23,749 nt of DNA, from NCBI GenBank assembly GCA_005880055.1, contig VBJS01000020.1, positions 1-23,749 on the forward strand, given 5' to 3'. The DNA comes from Chloroflexota bacterium. GTDB taxonomy: Bacteria; Chloroflexota; Dehalococcoidia; SM23-28-2; RBG-16-64-32. The notes beneath the pieces were generated by a model. That model saw only the letters and a list, made by a program, of their open reading frames with translations. It made no database searches and was not told where the DNA came from. The position numbers and the translations under genes were made by a program. Positions 1-8,123 of this stretch are shown here, in pieces (within the stretch, counting starts at the first letter, position 1; every line of letters begins with the position of its first letter).

Positions 1-1062
1 CATCTCGAAGGCCTCGCTGCGCTTCAGGTGCGCTGGACCAAGCCCGTCTTCCAATCGACGCAGGCTCGGCATCGCTACCACCGCCTCCCGCTGCGGTTTC
101 GTGAGCGCAAGCCGGCTCGCAAACGCAGCCGCCTGCGTCTCATCGAGCGGCCGGGCGAGGAGCGCCCAGTACGCCGTGGCTAGGCCGGACCGCATCCGGC
201 GCAACTCCGCGAACGCCGCTGCCATTCGTTCATCGATCTTGAGGCCGCTGAAGACCGCCTCCAGGCCGCCCAGCTGCTGGAGCCGGAGCAGCGCGCGCTC
301 CGGTTGCCCTTCGGCCAAGGTGCGGGCGAACTCATGGTGCAGCCGGGCGCCGCTGATCGTGTTGAGGTAGGGCAGGTCGCGCTGGAGCCAGGCGAGCGTC
401 TCCTCCTCGACTCTGAAGCCGAGGCGCGCCTCGTACCGGGCCGCCCTCAAGATGCGAGTGGCGTCATCTTGGAACGAGCGGGCGTGGAGGACGCGGATGC
501 GGCCGGCCTCAAGGTCTGCCTGCCCGCCGGCCGGATCGAGCAGCCGTCCCCGTTCGGCACCGTCCAGCCGCAGCGCCATCGCGTTGATCGTGAAGTCGCG
601 TCGCAGCAGGTCCTCGTGGATCGACGCGGTCTGCACGTCCGGGAGAGCGCCCGGCCGCGCGTACGTCTCCGCGCGGGCTGTGGCCAGGTCGATCGCGAAG
701 CCCTCGCCGCTGATCGTCGCGGTGCCGAAAGCGGCGTGGGTCTTCACTCGGAGCGCGCCGGTGGACGCGGTTGGGTCAGGCTGAATGCCCCACCCACGGA
801 GGACGGTCTGTGCCAGTGCGATGGCATCTCCTTCGACTGCGATGTCGATATCCAGCGACGGATGCCCCAGCAAGAGGTCGCGCAACGGGCCGCCGACCAA
901 GTACGCGGGAACGGCCTCGCGGCCTCCAATTGCGAGCACGCGTTCGACGGCCGTGCGCGCCTCCGCCGTGAGGCCGCCGAGCCATTTGTCGGCCGGTGCT
1001 GGGCCGGGAGTTTGTATTCGGCCGGCGGTTGTTTTATCGATAAGTTTTGGGTTTTTTGGCAT
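1..1062 (-). CDS. cca: CCA-adding tRNA nucleotidyltransferase (class II), C-terminus cut by window edge
   Basis: The minus strand is open from an ATG at 1062 to base 1, giving 354 residues with no stop, so the C-terminus lies outside the window. The family adds or repairs the 3' CCA of tRNA from CTP and ATP in the cytoplasm. Visible motifs: GG-x-LRDLLLG at about 58-66 followed by the metal-binding DID (D71, D73); a full flexible-loop segment at about 129-150; RRDFTINAMA at 154-163; and the DDATR nucleotide-template motif at 199-203 in front of an ILRAARYEARLGF helix. No HD domain appears in the visible part. The start is supported by an AAGGG sequence six bases upstream, and there is no homologous sequence before the ATG. 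It diverges from rnc. A second, different member of the family lies at 6618-8111, so this one could be either a full CCA enzyme or the A-adding half of a split pair. Confidence 0.93.
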   Translation of the reverse strand, partial: MPKNPKLIDKTTAGRIQTPGPAPADKWLGGLTAEARTAVERVLAIGGREAVPAYLVGGPLRDLLLGHPSLDIDIAVEGDAIALAQTVLRGWGIQPDPTASTGALRVKTHAAFGTATISGEGFAIDLATARAETYARPGALPDVQTASIHEDLLRRDFTINAMALRLDGAERGRLLDPAGGQADLEAGRIRVLHARSFQDDATRILRAARYEARLGFRVEEETLAWLQRDLPYLNTISGARLHHEFARTLAEGQPERALLRLQQLGGLEAVFSGLKIDERMAAAFAELRRMRSGLATAYWALLARPLDETQAAAFASRLALTKPQREAVVAMPSLRRLEDGLGPAHLKRSEAFEM

Positions 1063-1073
1063 CGGGCGCCCTT

Positions 1074-1079
1074 ATTGTA
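1074..1079 (-). promoter_or_regulatory. Possible -10 box for the CCA-adding enzyme gene
   Basis: TACAAT on the minus strand, one mismatch from TATAAT, ends 11 bases before the ATG at 1062. It would give a very short leader. I see no good -35 box at 16-18 bases, so this is a weak call. Confidence 0.3.
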
Positions 1080-1089
1080 ACCTTCCGTG

Positions 1090-1119
1090 TTGACAACCCG
1101 GCGGGGCCATCCATATCAT
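1090..1119 (+). promoter_or_regulatory. Sigma-70-type promoter for rnc-smc
   Basis: A perfect TTGACA (1090-1095) is followed after 18 bases by TATCAT (1114-1119), one mismatch from consensus. Transcription would start near 1126, leaving a leader of about 65 bases before rnc. It lies in the 129-base divergent gap between the minus-strand CCA enzyme and rnc, and is the strongest promoter match I found in the window. Confidence 0.65.
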
Positions 1120-1144
1120 GACCCTTAGTCCGCTTCTCGCCGGG

Positions 1145-1160
1145 GCCGCTTTCGAGCGGC
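1145..1160 (+). promoter_or_regulatory. Stem-loop with TTCG loop in the rnc leader
   Basis: GCCGCT pairs perfectly with AGCGGC around a TTCG loop, about 20 bases into the predicted transcript and 31 bases before the rnc start codon. The bases after it (TCTCTTTG) are only partly T-rich, so it is a poor terminator. In Escherichia coli, rnc is autoregulated by RNase III cutting a hairpin in its own leader. This stem is much shorter than a classical RNase III site, so that role is only a possibility. Confidence 0.45.
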
Positions 1161-1191
1161 TCTCTTTGTCCGGCGGGCTACTTTTACTGCT

Positions 1192-1911
1192 ATGGTTAGG
1201 GAATATCCGTTGACAAGGGCAAGGCCGGCGGAGAAGCTGGCAGCCGCGCTTGGCGTCGCCTTTAAGAACCCACCTCTACTGCAACAAGCCCTCTACCATC
1301 GCTCCTACCTCAACGAATCCGGCGAGGACCTGGAGTCCAACGAGCGCATGGAGTTTCTCGGCGACGCTGTTCTAGGGATCATCGTCTCCGACAAGCTGTA
1401 CCGCGACTACCCGACTCTCAGTGAAGGGCACCTCAGCCAGCTGCGCGCACTGCTTGTCCGTTGGGATGCTCTGGCCGGCGTGGCGCAGCGGATCGGCCTC
1501 GGCGATTACCTCGTGCTGGGCAAGGGCGAGGAGCTTTCGGGCGGGCGCAACCGGCCCTCTAACCTGGCGGCAGGGCTGGAGGCGATAATCGGCGCCGCAT
1601 TCCTTGACGGCGGCCTAGCGCGGGCCCGCACGCTCGTGCTCAAGCTGCTGAAACCCGAATTCGAAGAGATCGCGGCACGGGGCATCACCGCCGATAGCAA
1701 GAGCGAGCTCCAGCACGTCGCCCAGACGCGCTGGCACGAGATTCCGGAATATCGTCTGGTCTCTTCTGAGGGACCCGATCACGCAAAACTATTTACCGTA
1801 GAGGTAGCTGTGGGGAGGCAGGTAATGGGCCAGGGGCAGGGACGGAACAAGAAGCAGGCAGAATTGAATGCTGCACGCCAGGCCCTCGAAACGCTAGCAG
1901 CAACCGGTTAA
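1192..1911 (+). CDS. rnc: Ribonuclease III
   Basis: This 239-residue protein has the usual length and layout: an N-terminal RNase III domain (about 15-150) and a C-terminal double-stranded RNA-binding domain (about 165-236, ending with the KKQAELNAARQALE helix). It cuts double-stranded RNA such as rRNA precursors. The signature NERMEFLGDAVLG is at 50-62, so the residues matching E. coli E38, E41 and D45 are E51, E54 and D58. In the second acidic motif the family reads LAD-x-x-EA, but here the codons give LAAGLEA (125-131): the aspartate matching D114 is an alanine (A127), while the essential glutamate (E130, matching E117) is kept. The ATG at 1192 has no clear Shine-Dalgarno sequence. smc follows after 12 bases, so the two are probably cotranscribed, a common arrangement in bacteria. 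Confidence 0.95.
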   Translation: MVREYPLTRARPAEKLAAALGVAFKNPPLLQQALYHRSYLNESGEDLESNERMEFLGDAVLGIIVSDKLYRDYPTLSEGHLSQLRALLVRWDALAGVAQRIGLGDYLVLGKGEELSGGRNRPSNLAAGLEAIIGAAFLDGGLARARTLVLKLLKPEFEEIAARGITADSKSELQHVAQTRWHEIPEYRLVSSEGPDHAKLFTVEVAVGRQVMGQGQGRNKKQAELNAARQALETLAATG

Positions 1912-1923
1912 CGGTCTGCCGCC

Positions 1924-4900
1924 GTGTACCTGAAACGGCTGGACCTCCAGGGATTCAAGAGTTTCGCCGCCCGCACCAGCTTCCAATTCGGCCAGGGCAT
2001 CACCGCCATTGTTGGCCCCAACGGCTCCGGCAAGTCGAACATTGCCGACGCCCTCCGCTGGGTCCTCGGCGAGCAATCGAGCCGCCTGCTGCGAGCCAAG
2101 AAACTCGATGACATAATCTATGCCGGCTCCGGCAAGCGCGCCCGCTCTGACCGCGTCGAGGTTACGATGACGCTGGACAACAGCCAGGGCTGGCTCCCGC
2201 TTGACGTCAGCGAAGTTACCATCTCCCGCAAAGGCACGCGCTCGGCCGACAGCGATTACCTGATCAACGGCAGGAAGACGCGCCTGCGGGAGCTGCAAGT
2301 GCTCATGATGAAGGCCACGGCCAGCCAGAGCTCTTATGCCATCATCGGCCAGGGCCTCGTCGAAAGCGTTCTGAACCTGCGCCCGGACGAGCGCCGCGAG
2401 CTCATCGAGGAAGCGGCGGACATCCAGCGCTACCGGCTGAAGATCGAGGAGGCGCAGGACCGGCTCAAGTCGACGCACGAGAACGTCGAGCGCGTAAAGC
2501 TGCTGATGAAGGAGATAGCGCCCCGCCTTGCCCAACTCGAACGCCAGGCAAGGCGCGCCGGCGACCATGCGCGCCTTTCGAAAGAGCTGATGCAGGCGCT
2601 GCAGGCCTACTACGAGCACCAGTGGCACCGCCTCCAGGAATCCCTTGCCGTTTCTCGTGCCGGACACGATCAGTCACAAGCGGAGTTCATCCAGGCGAAA
2701 GTTGGTCTGGAGACCTGCCAGCGAGAGCTAGCGGACGTGTCGGCCCAACTCGAGGAGCAGCGGCGTACAGCCGCAGCCGCCATGGCCGAGCGTGATCGGC
2801 TGGAACGCCGTGTATCCGACCTTGACCGCAGCCTTCTCGTCGCCCGCGAGCGGGGCGCTATCCTTCAAACGCGCGCGGCCGAACTGGGCGAAGAGCTGAC
2901 CGCTACTGAAGCCGAACAGAAGCGCATCAACGGCCTGATCACCGGCGAGGACGACAACCGCGCGCGCCTGCAGAGGGCGGTCGCCGAGGCCAAAGCCGTG
3001 CTGGACGGTCGCCGTCAAGAGCTTCAGGAGATCGAACAGGAGTTTCGCGAAGGCCAGACCCACGCCGCTGATGCTGAAGCCAAGGGCCGGAGGCTGGAGG
3101 CCGCGGCCGAGGAGCAAAAGAACAGGGCGCGGCGCACCGCCGAGGCACGCAAGGAGACCGCCAGGGAGGCGTCCCGGGGTGAGACCCGGCGCCGTTCCCT
3201 GGTTAACCAGATGAGCGAGCAACTGCGCCTCCTGCGGGGGCAGCGGGCGCAGGAAGCGCAGATCGTGGACGAGGTCTCAGGCACGGCCGCCCGCCGGCGG
3301 GAGATGGAAGCGGAAGTATCCCGCCTGCGCGACCAACTGGCCTCAATGGAGGCCGTTCAGAACGAGCGGCGCGCCCGCCTTGAAGGCTTGCAGGCCCGCC
3401 TTGCTGTCCTGGAAGATGCCCAGAAGCAGGCCGATGCCACGCACCCGGAGAACGCCGTCTCGATCGAAGGGGCACTCAGCTCCGTCTACGAGATCATCCG
3501 TGTACCCCGGGGGCTGGAGGACGCCATTTCGGCGGCCCTCGCCGACCACCTGGAGGCCTTCGTCTTCGACCGGCGTACAGACGCTGTTAGCGCCATCCAG
3601 TCGCTCGTTGAGCAGCGTGGCCCGCGGACCGTTGCCGTACCGCTGGACACGATGAAGCAGGTCTACCCGCTCAACCTGATTCGAGAGAAGGGCGTGCTGG
3701 GTGTCGCCTCAAAGCTAGTGAAGTGCCAACCGCGCTTCGAAAAGGTGGTGAACCTGCTCCTCGGCCGCGTGATCGTAGTACAAGACGCCGCGACCGCTAC
3801 CCGCCTGGCGCGCCGTGGGCTGGGCACCGTCGTTACGTTGGACGGCATCGTTTTCCATACCGCAGGCCAGATCAGTGGCGGCCAGCCTCTCGCCTCCCGC
3901 CCTTTCATCCTCGGCTACGAACGTGACCTGGAGACGCTGCCCAACGAGATGGAGAAGATCCAGCGCTCGCACGCTATCACGGAGAACGAGGTCGCGTCGC
4001 TGCGCGAGCGGGTTCGCGCCGCCGAGGCCGCGGCGGCCGCCGTGACGCAGGAAGCGGAGCAGGCGCTGAACAAGCGCGCCGGCCTTCAGGACTCGCTCGG
4101 CCGCCGCCAGCAGCGCCTCGCCGAACTTAAGGGAGAGATGCGTTCGCTCATCGCCGAAATCTCGGCTGTCCGCGAACGAGACCGCGCTGCCCTGGCCGAG
4201 ATCGAACGGCTGGGGGAGGAGCGCGAGCAGATGCTGGCGGAGGCCAAGGAGTGCTTCCAGACGGCCCGCTACGTGGAGCGCGCAGGGAGCATGATCAGCG
4301 AGCGGCGGCAATCGCTGCTCGGGGCCGCCGAGGAAGCCGCCGAGGCGTTGGCCGGCGTCGACGCCGAGTACCGCTCGCTGAACGCCCAGCGCCAGGCGAA
4401 CGAGGCGGCGCTCGCCCGCCTGCAGTCGCAAGGCGCGGCGCGAGGTTCGCAGCTGCAAGCCGCCGAAAAAGAACTCGCCGCCCTCCGTTCAGGTGCCCAG
4501 GGGCAGGAACGCCAGCTACAGGAAGCACAGGAGGAACTGGAAGCCTTCATCGAGAGTAGAGCGCCTGCCGGCCAGGGCACGCATCACCTGGAGGCGCGAC
4601 AAAGGGACCTGCACAACCAGGTGCTGAGCGCCCAGAGCCGCATGTTCGACGCCGAACGCCATGTCCTCGAAAGCGAGGCCGAGGTGCGCCGCTGGGAGAC
4701 CGAGGTGGAGAACCTGCGTCTACGCATGACCGAAGACGGTATGACCCTCTCCGCCAAGGGAGAGGTCCTCTCGCCGGAAGCGGTGCAGATCGCCATCCCT
4801 TTCTGGCTGTCGGCGGAGAGTCAAGAGGACGGCCCCGGAGGGCTGCGCCCGATCACGGGCGGCGCCCTGATAGACCCGGAGGCTCTGCACAAGGAGATTG

Positions 4901-5556
4901 AGGGGTTGCGCGCCCAGATCCGCAGCCTCGGGCCCGTGAACATCGAGGCATTGGGCGACTACGAATCGATGCGCGAACGGCACGACTTCCTCGCCGGCCA
5001 GGTCGCTGACCTCGAAGGCGCCGAGGAGTCGCTACACCGGGCAATCGGCGAGCTGACCCGGCTTATGCGCACGCGCTTCGAGACTACGTTCACCCAGGTG
5101 GCCGAAGGCTTCGAGCAGAACTTCCACGCCTTCTTCGGGGAAGGCGGCCAGGCGCGGCTCTCGCTGAGCGACCCAAAAGACATAGATACGACGGGTGTGG
5201 AGATCATGGCGCGGCCTCCCGGCAAGCGCACCCACAGCCTGAACCAGCTCTCCGGCGGTGAGAAGGCGTTGACCGCCGTCTCGCTGCTCTTCGCCCTCTT
5301 GCAGGCAAACCCGTCGCCCTTCTGTGTGTTGGACGAGGTGGACGCCATGCTGGACGAGGTGAACGTCGTCCGCTTCGCCAAGGCGCTCAAGGACCTCTCC
5401 CGCCGCACCCAGTTCATTGTCATCACCCACAACCGCCGCACCATCGAGACCGCCGACAGCATCTATGGCGTGTCGATGGCGCCGGACGCCGCCTCTCGCG
5501 TGCTCTCGATGCGCCTGGCAGAGGTGACGGCCGACCCCAGCGTCAACCTGAATTAG
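1924..5556 (+). CDS. smc: Chromosome segregation protein SMC
   Basis: A 1210-residue SMC ATPase of normal length that condenses and organises the chromosome, normally with ScpA and ScpB, neither of which is in this window. The N-terminal head carries GPNGSGKSN (Walker A, about 31-39). Long charged coiled-coil arms rich in Arg, Glu, Ala and Gln occupy about 165-505 and 670-1000. The hinge lies at about 520-655, beginning SSVYEIIRV and ending near TAGQISGGQP. The C-terminal head has the LSGGEKAL signature (about 1109-1116) and Walker B LDEVDAMLD with D1137 and catalytic E1138. The start is a GTG 12 bases after the rnc stop, placing MYLKRLDLQGFKSF at the position where the family normally begins. 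Several long antisense frames across it are by-products of high GC content. Confidence 0.97.
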   Translation: MYLKRLDLQGFKSFAARTSFQFGQGITAIVGPNGSGKSNIADALRWVLGEQSSRLLRAKKLDDIIYAGSGKRARSDRVEVTMTLDNSQGWLPLDVSEVTISRKGTRSADSDYLINGRKTRLRELQVLMMKATASQSSYAIIGQGLVESVLNLRPDERRELIEEAADIQRYRLKIEEAQDRLKSTHENVERVKLLMKEIAPRLAQLERQARRAGDHARLSKELMQALQAYYEHQWHRLQESLAVSRAGHDQSQAEFIQAKVGLETCQRELADVSAQLEEQRRTAAAAMAERDRLERRVSDLDRSLLVARERGAILQTRAAELGEELTATEAEQKRINGLITGEDDNRARLQRAVAEAKAVLDGRRQELQEIEQEFREGQTHAADAEAKGRRLEAAAEEQKNRARRTAEARKETAREASRGETRRRSLVNQMSEQLRLLRGQRAQEAQIVDEVSGTAARRREMEAEVSRLRDQLASMEAVQNERRARLEGLQARLAVLEDAQKQADATHPENAVSIEGALSSVYEIIRVPRGLEDAISAALADHLEAFVFDRRTDAVSAIQSLVEQRGPRTVAVPLDTMKQVYPLNLIREKGVLGVASKLVKCQPRFEKVVNLLLGRVIVVQDAATATRLARRGLGTVVTLDGIVFHTAGQISGGQPLASRPFILGYERDLETLPNEMEKIQRSHAITENEVASLRERVRAAEAAAAAVTQEAEQALNKRAGLQDSLGRRQQRLAELKGEMRSLIAEISAVRERDRAALAEIERLGEEREQMLAEAKECFQTARYVERAGSMISERRQSLLGAAEEAAEALAGVDAEYRSLNAQRQANEAALARLQSQGAARGSQLQAAEKELAALRSGAQGQERQLQEAQEELEAFIESRAPAGQGTHHLEARQRDLHNQVLSAQSRMFDAERHVLESEAEVRRWETEVENLRLRMTEDGMTLSAKGEVLSPEAVQIAIPFWLSAESQEDGPGGLRPITGGALIDPEALHKEIEGLRAQIRSLGPVNIEALGDYESMRERHDFLAGQVADLEGAEESLHRAIGELTRLMRTRFETTFTQVAEGFEQNFHAFFGEGGQARLSLSDPKDIDTTGVEIMARPPGKRTHSLNQLSGGEKALTAVSLLFALLQANPSPFCVLDEVDAMLDEVNVVRFAKALKDLSRRTQFIVITHNRRTIETADSIYGVSMAPDAASRVLSMRLAEVTADPSVNLN

Positions 5557-5571
5557 CGGCCGAGGCTCAGC

Positions 5572-5937
5572 GTGGCCGGAGCAGCACCGAAAATCATCGC
5601 ACTCGTTCCAGACTTGCTCGTCGCCTCGCGCATTCAGGCTGCCGCTCGCTCGGCGAATGCCCAGGTGGAAACGGTTGATACACCCGGCGAAGCGCTATCC
5701 CGGCTGGAAGGCGATGCCGCCCGCCTGCTGATCATAGATCTCGCGCTCCCCGGCCTCGACCTGCCGGGGTTGGCGAGCGCCGCGCAGGCGGCCGGTGCGG
5801 GCATCATCGCCTTCGGGCCGCACGTCGATGTCGCGCTGCGCCAGTCCGCGCTCGCTGCCGGCATCCCGCACGTCTACCCGCGCAGCCGCTTCCTCCGTGA
5901 TCTGCCTGCCCTGCTGGCATACCACGTGAGCGGCTAA
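5572..5937 (+). CDS. Degenerate receiver-domain protein (response-regulator-like)
   Basis: A 121-residue single-domain protein with the alternating beta/alpha pattern of a CheY-like receiver: a first strand IIALVPD, then LLIIDLALPGLD, then GIIAFGP. D56 sits at the usual phosphorylation position. The acidic pair after strand 1 is reduced to a single Asp (D14). The invariant Lys near the end is missing, the local sequence being HVYPRSRF. No output domain follows. It may therefore be an unphosphorylated protein-protein switch, or a receiver-fold protein with a different role. It starts with GTG at 5572, 15 bases after the smc stop, and is probably the last gene of the rnc-smc transcript. A small receiver-like protein behind smc suggests a link to cell-cycle control, but nothing in the sequence shows this. 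Confidence 0.7.
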   Translation: MAGAAPKIIALVPDLLVASRIQAAARSANAQVETVDTPGEALSRLEGDAARLLIIDLALPGLDLPGLASAAQAAGAGIIAFGPHVDVALRQSALAAGIPHVYPRSRFLRDLPALLAYHVSG

Positions 5938-6023
5938 TCACCGGCCCCGGCCTAACGTTTTGGCTCACCGCTCCAGCCCTGAGTACGCCGGCGCGCTGCC
6001 TGATGCGATCACCACGACCTGAG

Positions 6024-6052
6024 CAGACCCCCACGGGCACGTGCGATAGAAT
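6024..6052 (+). promoter_or_regulatory. Weak candidate promoter for def
   Basis: The 145-base gap before def contains TAGAAT (6047-6052), one mismatch from TATAAT. It is preceded at 17 bases by CAGACC, which shares only the central GAC with the -35 consensus. A GGAAGG sequence at 6067-6072, ten bases before the ATG, probably serves as ribosome binding site. Only the -10 box is convincing. Confidence 0.3.
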
Positions 6053-6082
6053 GCCAACAGGCCGACGGAAGGCCGGGATCTT

Positions 6083-6574
6083 ATGGCTGTTTATCCTATT
6101 CGAGCGTTACCAGACCCCGTGCTGCGGCAGAAGGCGAGACGAGTGCCGGCGATCGACTCGTCAATCCAGAAGCTGATTGACGACATGATAGAGAGCATGT
6201 GCGCGGCGAACGGCGTTGGGCTGGCGGCGCCGCAGATAGGCGTGTCCCTCAGGGTCGTCGTGATCGGCATTCCGGACGAGGAGCCGTTCGCGTTGATTAA
6301 CCCGGAGATCGTGAAGACGAGCGGGGAGCGACGAGTGGATGAGGGATGCCTTTCGGTGCCGGGTTATCGGGCGGAGGTGACACGCGCGCAAGTGGTGGTA
6401 GCCAAGGGGCTGGGGCGCGATGGCAAACCGCAGAGGATCAAGGCGCGCGAAGACTTGCTGGCGCAGGCGCTGGAACACGAGATCGACCACATCAATGGGC
6501 AGCTCTACATCGATCGCTTGCCGAGCCTCGACGTGCTGGAACGGGTGGGACCGCAAGAGGCGGCCCGCTCCTAG
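6083..6574 (+). CDS. def: Peptide deformylase
   Basis: This 163-residue metalloenzyme removes the formyl group from the initiator methionine of new proteins. All three family motifs are intact: GVGLAAPQIG (44-53), EGCLSVPG with metal ligand C89, and QALEHEIDH with ligands H132 and H136 and catalytic E133. The length is normal for a bacterial enzyme. The ATG at 6083 puts the typical MAVYPIRALPDPVLR opening at residue 1. The next gene begins 43 bases downstream on the same strand, so the two probably share a transcript. Confidence 0.97.
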   Translation: MAVYPIRALPDPVLRQKARRVPAIDSSIQKLIDDMIESMCAANGVGLAAPQIGVSLRVVVIGIPDEEPFALINPEIVKTSGERRVDEGCLSVPGYRAEVTRAQVVVAKGLGRDGKPQRIKAREDLLAQALEHEIDHINGQLYIDRLPSLDVLERVGPQEAARS

Positions 6575-6617
6575 ACGGGCCGCAGGCTCAACTCGTGCAA
6601 GACGCGATACGCAGCTC

Positions 6618-8111
6618 GTGACACAGATACAAACCCCACCTTCGGTACGCGACGTGGTCTCGCAGGTTGCGCAAAGCCTGGCGCCGTTGAGCGACGAAGC
6701 TTATGTAACAGGCGGCTTCCTCCGGGATGTACTGATGGAGCGGCCCGTCAAGGACATTGACGTGTCAATCGGTCGGGACCCTCTCGGCGTCGCGCCGTTG
6801 CTGGCGGAGGCGCTGGGCGGGCCCTGGTTTCCACTCGATGAAGAGAAGCGGTTCGCGCGCATTCTCTTGCAGACCGACGGATTGCATCTGGACCTATTAC
6901 CGCTTCGGGGCGAGCTGAGGCAGGACCTTCTCAGCCGCGATTTCACGATTGACGCGATGGCGGTGCCGCTCGGCGAGCTGGCCGGCGGGGTTGCAGACAT
7001 CATCGACCCCGCCGGCGGTCTGCGCGATCTTGAAGCTAAGCTGGTCCGCGCGACACGTGAGCAGGCCTTCCTGGATGACCCCTTGCGCCTGCTGCGGGGG
7101 GTGAGGCTGGCTGTCCAGCTGGGGTTTGCCCTCGAACCGCGAACGGCCGCGATGGTGCGGCGCCACGCAATGCTCGTTGGCCGTCCGGCGCCAGAGCGGC
7201 GGCGTGATGAGCTGATGCTGATTATGGCTGCGCCCGCGGCTTCAGACGGCCTCCGGCTATTGGAAGAGCTGGGTTTACTGCCGGTGCTATTGCCGGAGAT
7301 GGACGTCGCGCGCGGCGTAGAGCAACCAAAGGAGCACTACTGGGACGTCTTCGGCCACAGCCTGGCAGCTGTGGAACGCCTGGACGTTTTGCTGGCTGAA
7401 CGAGAACCCGAAAGCGAGCCGGAACGGTGGCTCTGGCGCGAGTTATGGGAGCAGGTGGGTTTTTGGGAGGGCGCACGAAGCTACCTGGCGGAGGAGGTAG
7501 CGCAAGCGCATACGCGGTCGGCGCTTCTGAAGCTGTCAGGGCTGCTCCACGATGTGGGGAAACCGAAGACCAAGAGCTTCGACGATACGGGCCGGATGCG
7601 ATTCTTCGGCCACGCGGACGCCGGCGAGAAGATAGCGGAGAAGGTGCTCCGGCGGCTTCACTTCTCGACGCGAGAGGTTTCATTGGTGGGTGCGATGGTG
7701 AAGGCGCATCTGCGGCCGGTGCAGATGGCGCAGCAAGGCCCACCCAGCAATCGGGCGATTTACCGCTTCTTCCGGGATACAGGAGGCGCAGGCATAGAGA
7801 CGCTGTTCCTTTCGCTGGCGGATCACCTGGCCACAGTCGGCCCCGGCGTCAACAAGGAGGGCTGGCGCACGCACGTGGCGATGACCGCTTTCGTTCTGCG
7901 CAAGCGGTTTGAGGAGATGCCTATCACGGCTCCGGAACGGCTGATACGGGGCGATGACTTGATCGCGGCGCTGGGCATTGAGCCGGGGCCAGACGTGGGC
8001 CGGTTGCTGGAGGTGGTGCGGGAGGCTCAGGCGGCCGGGGAGGTGACGACGCGCGCAGAGGCGATAGAACTGGCGCGCCGGCATCTGGCACGAACACCTT
8101 CGGAACGCTAA
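6618..8111 (+). CDS. tRNA nucleotidyltransferase with HD domain, possible CC-adding type
   Basis: Starting from GTG at 6618 this is a 497-residue class II nucleotidyltransferase. Motifs: TGGFLRDVL (31-39), DID with D46 and D48, SRDFTIDAMA (about 106-115), a FLDDPLRLLRGVRL template helix, and an HD domain with LLHDVGK (H311, D312). Between the catalytic strand ending LDLLPL and the SRDFT motif there are only about 15 residues, against about 30 in the other family member at 1-1062: the flexible loop is missing. In known split systems, loss of this loop marks CC-adding enzymes. The longer frame back to 6420 overlaps def and reads as low-complexity Arg-rich sequence, so I rejected it. The GTG has no clear ribosome binding site, so the start is moderately certain. 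Alternatives are a complete CCA enzyme or a poly(A)-polymerase-like enzyme. Confidence 0.88.
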   Translation: MTQIQTPPSVRDVVSQVAQSLAPLSDEAYVTGGFLRDVLMERPVKDIDVSIGRDPLGVAPLLAEALGGPWFPLDEEKRFARILLQTDGLHLDLLPLRGELRQDLLSRDFTIDAMAVPLGELAGGVADIIDPAGGLRDLEAKLVRATREQAFLDDPLRLLRGVRLAVQLGFALEPRTAAMVRRHAMLVGRPAPERRRDELMLIMAAPAASDGLRLLEELGLLPVLLPEMDVARGVEQPKEHYWDVFGHSLAAVERLDVLLAEREPESEPERWLWRELWEQVGFWEGARSYLAEEVAQAHTRSALLKLSGLLHDVGKPKTKSFDDTGRMRFFGHADAGEKIAEKVLRRLHFSTREVSLVGAMVKAHLRPVQMAQQGPPSNRAIYRFFRDTGGAGIETLFLSLADHLATVGPGVNKEGWRTHVAMTAFVLRKRFEEMPITAPERLIRGDDLIAALGIEPGPDVGRLLEVVREAQAAGEVTTRAEAIELARRHLARTPSER

Positions 8112-8123
8112 CCTTTCAGAGGT

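Noticed and set aside
304..1080. 258-residue plus-strand open frame
   Set aside because: It is antisense to the CCA-adding enzyme, whose motifs are unmistakable on the minus strand; the plus-strand protein has no recognisable features.
1145..1170. Intrinsic terminator in front of rnc
   Set aside because: The run after the stem is interrupted by C and G and the stem lies downstream of the only good promoter.
1894..5462. Several long minus-strand frames across smc (257, 247, 167 and 164 residues)
   Set aside because: They are mirror images of GC-rich coiled-coil codons in smc, with no motifs and no ribosome binding sites.
6420..6617. N-terminal extension of the second tRNA nucleotidyltransferase
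   Set aside because: It overlaps def in another frame and reads as Arg/Ser-rich low-complexity sequence.
7222..7743. 173-residue minus-strand frame
   Set aside because: It is antisense to the HD-domain nucleotidyltransferase, and its Pro/Ala/Arg-rich content is typical of shadow frames.
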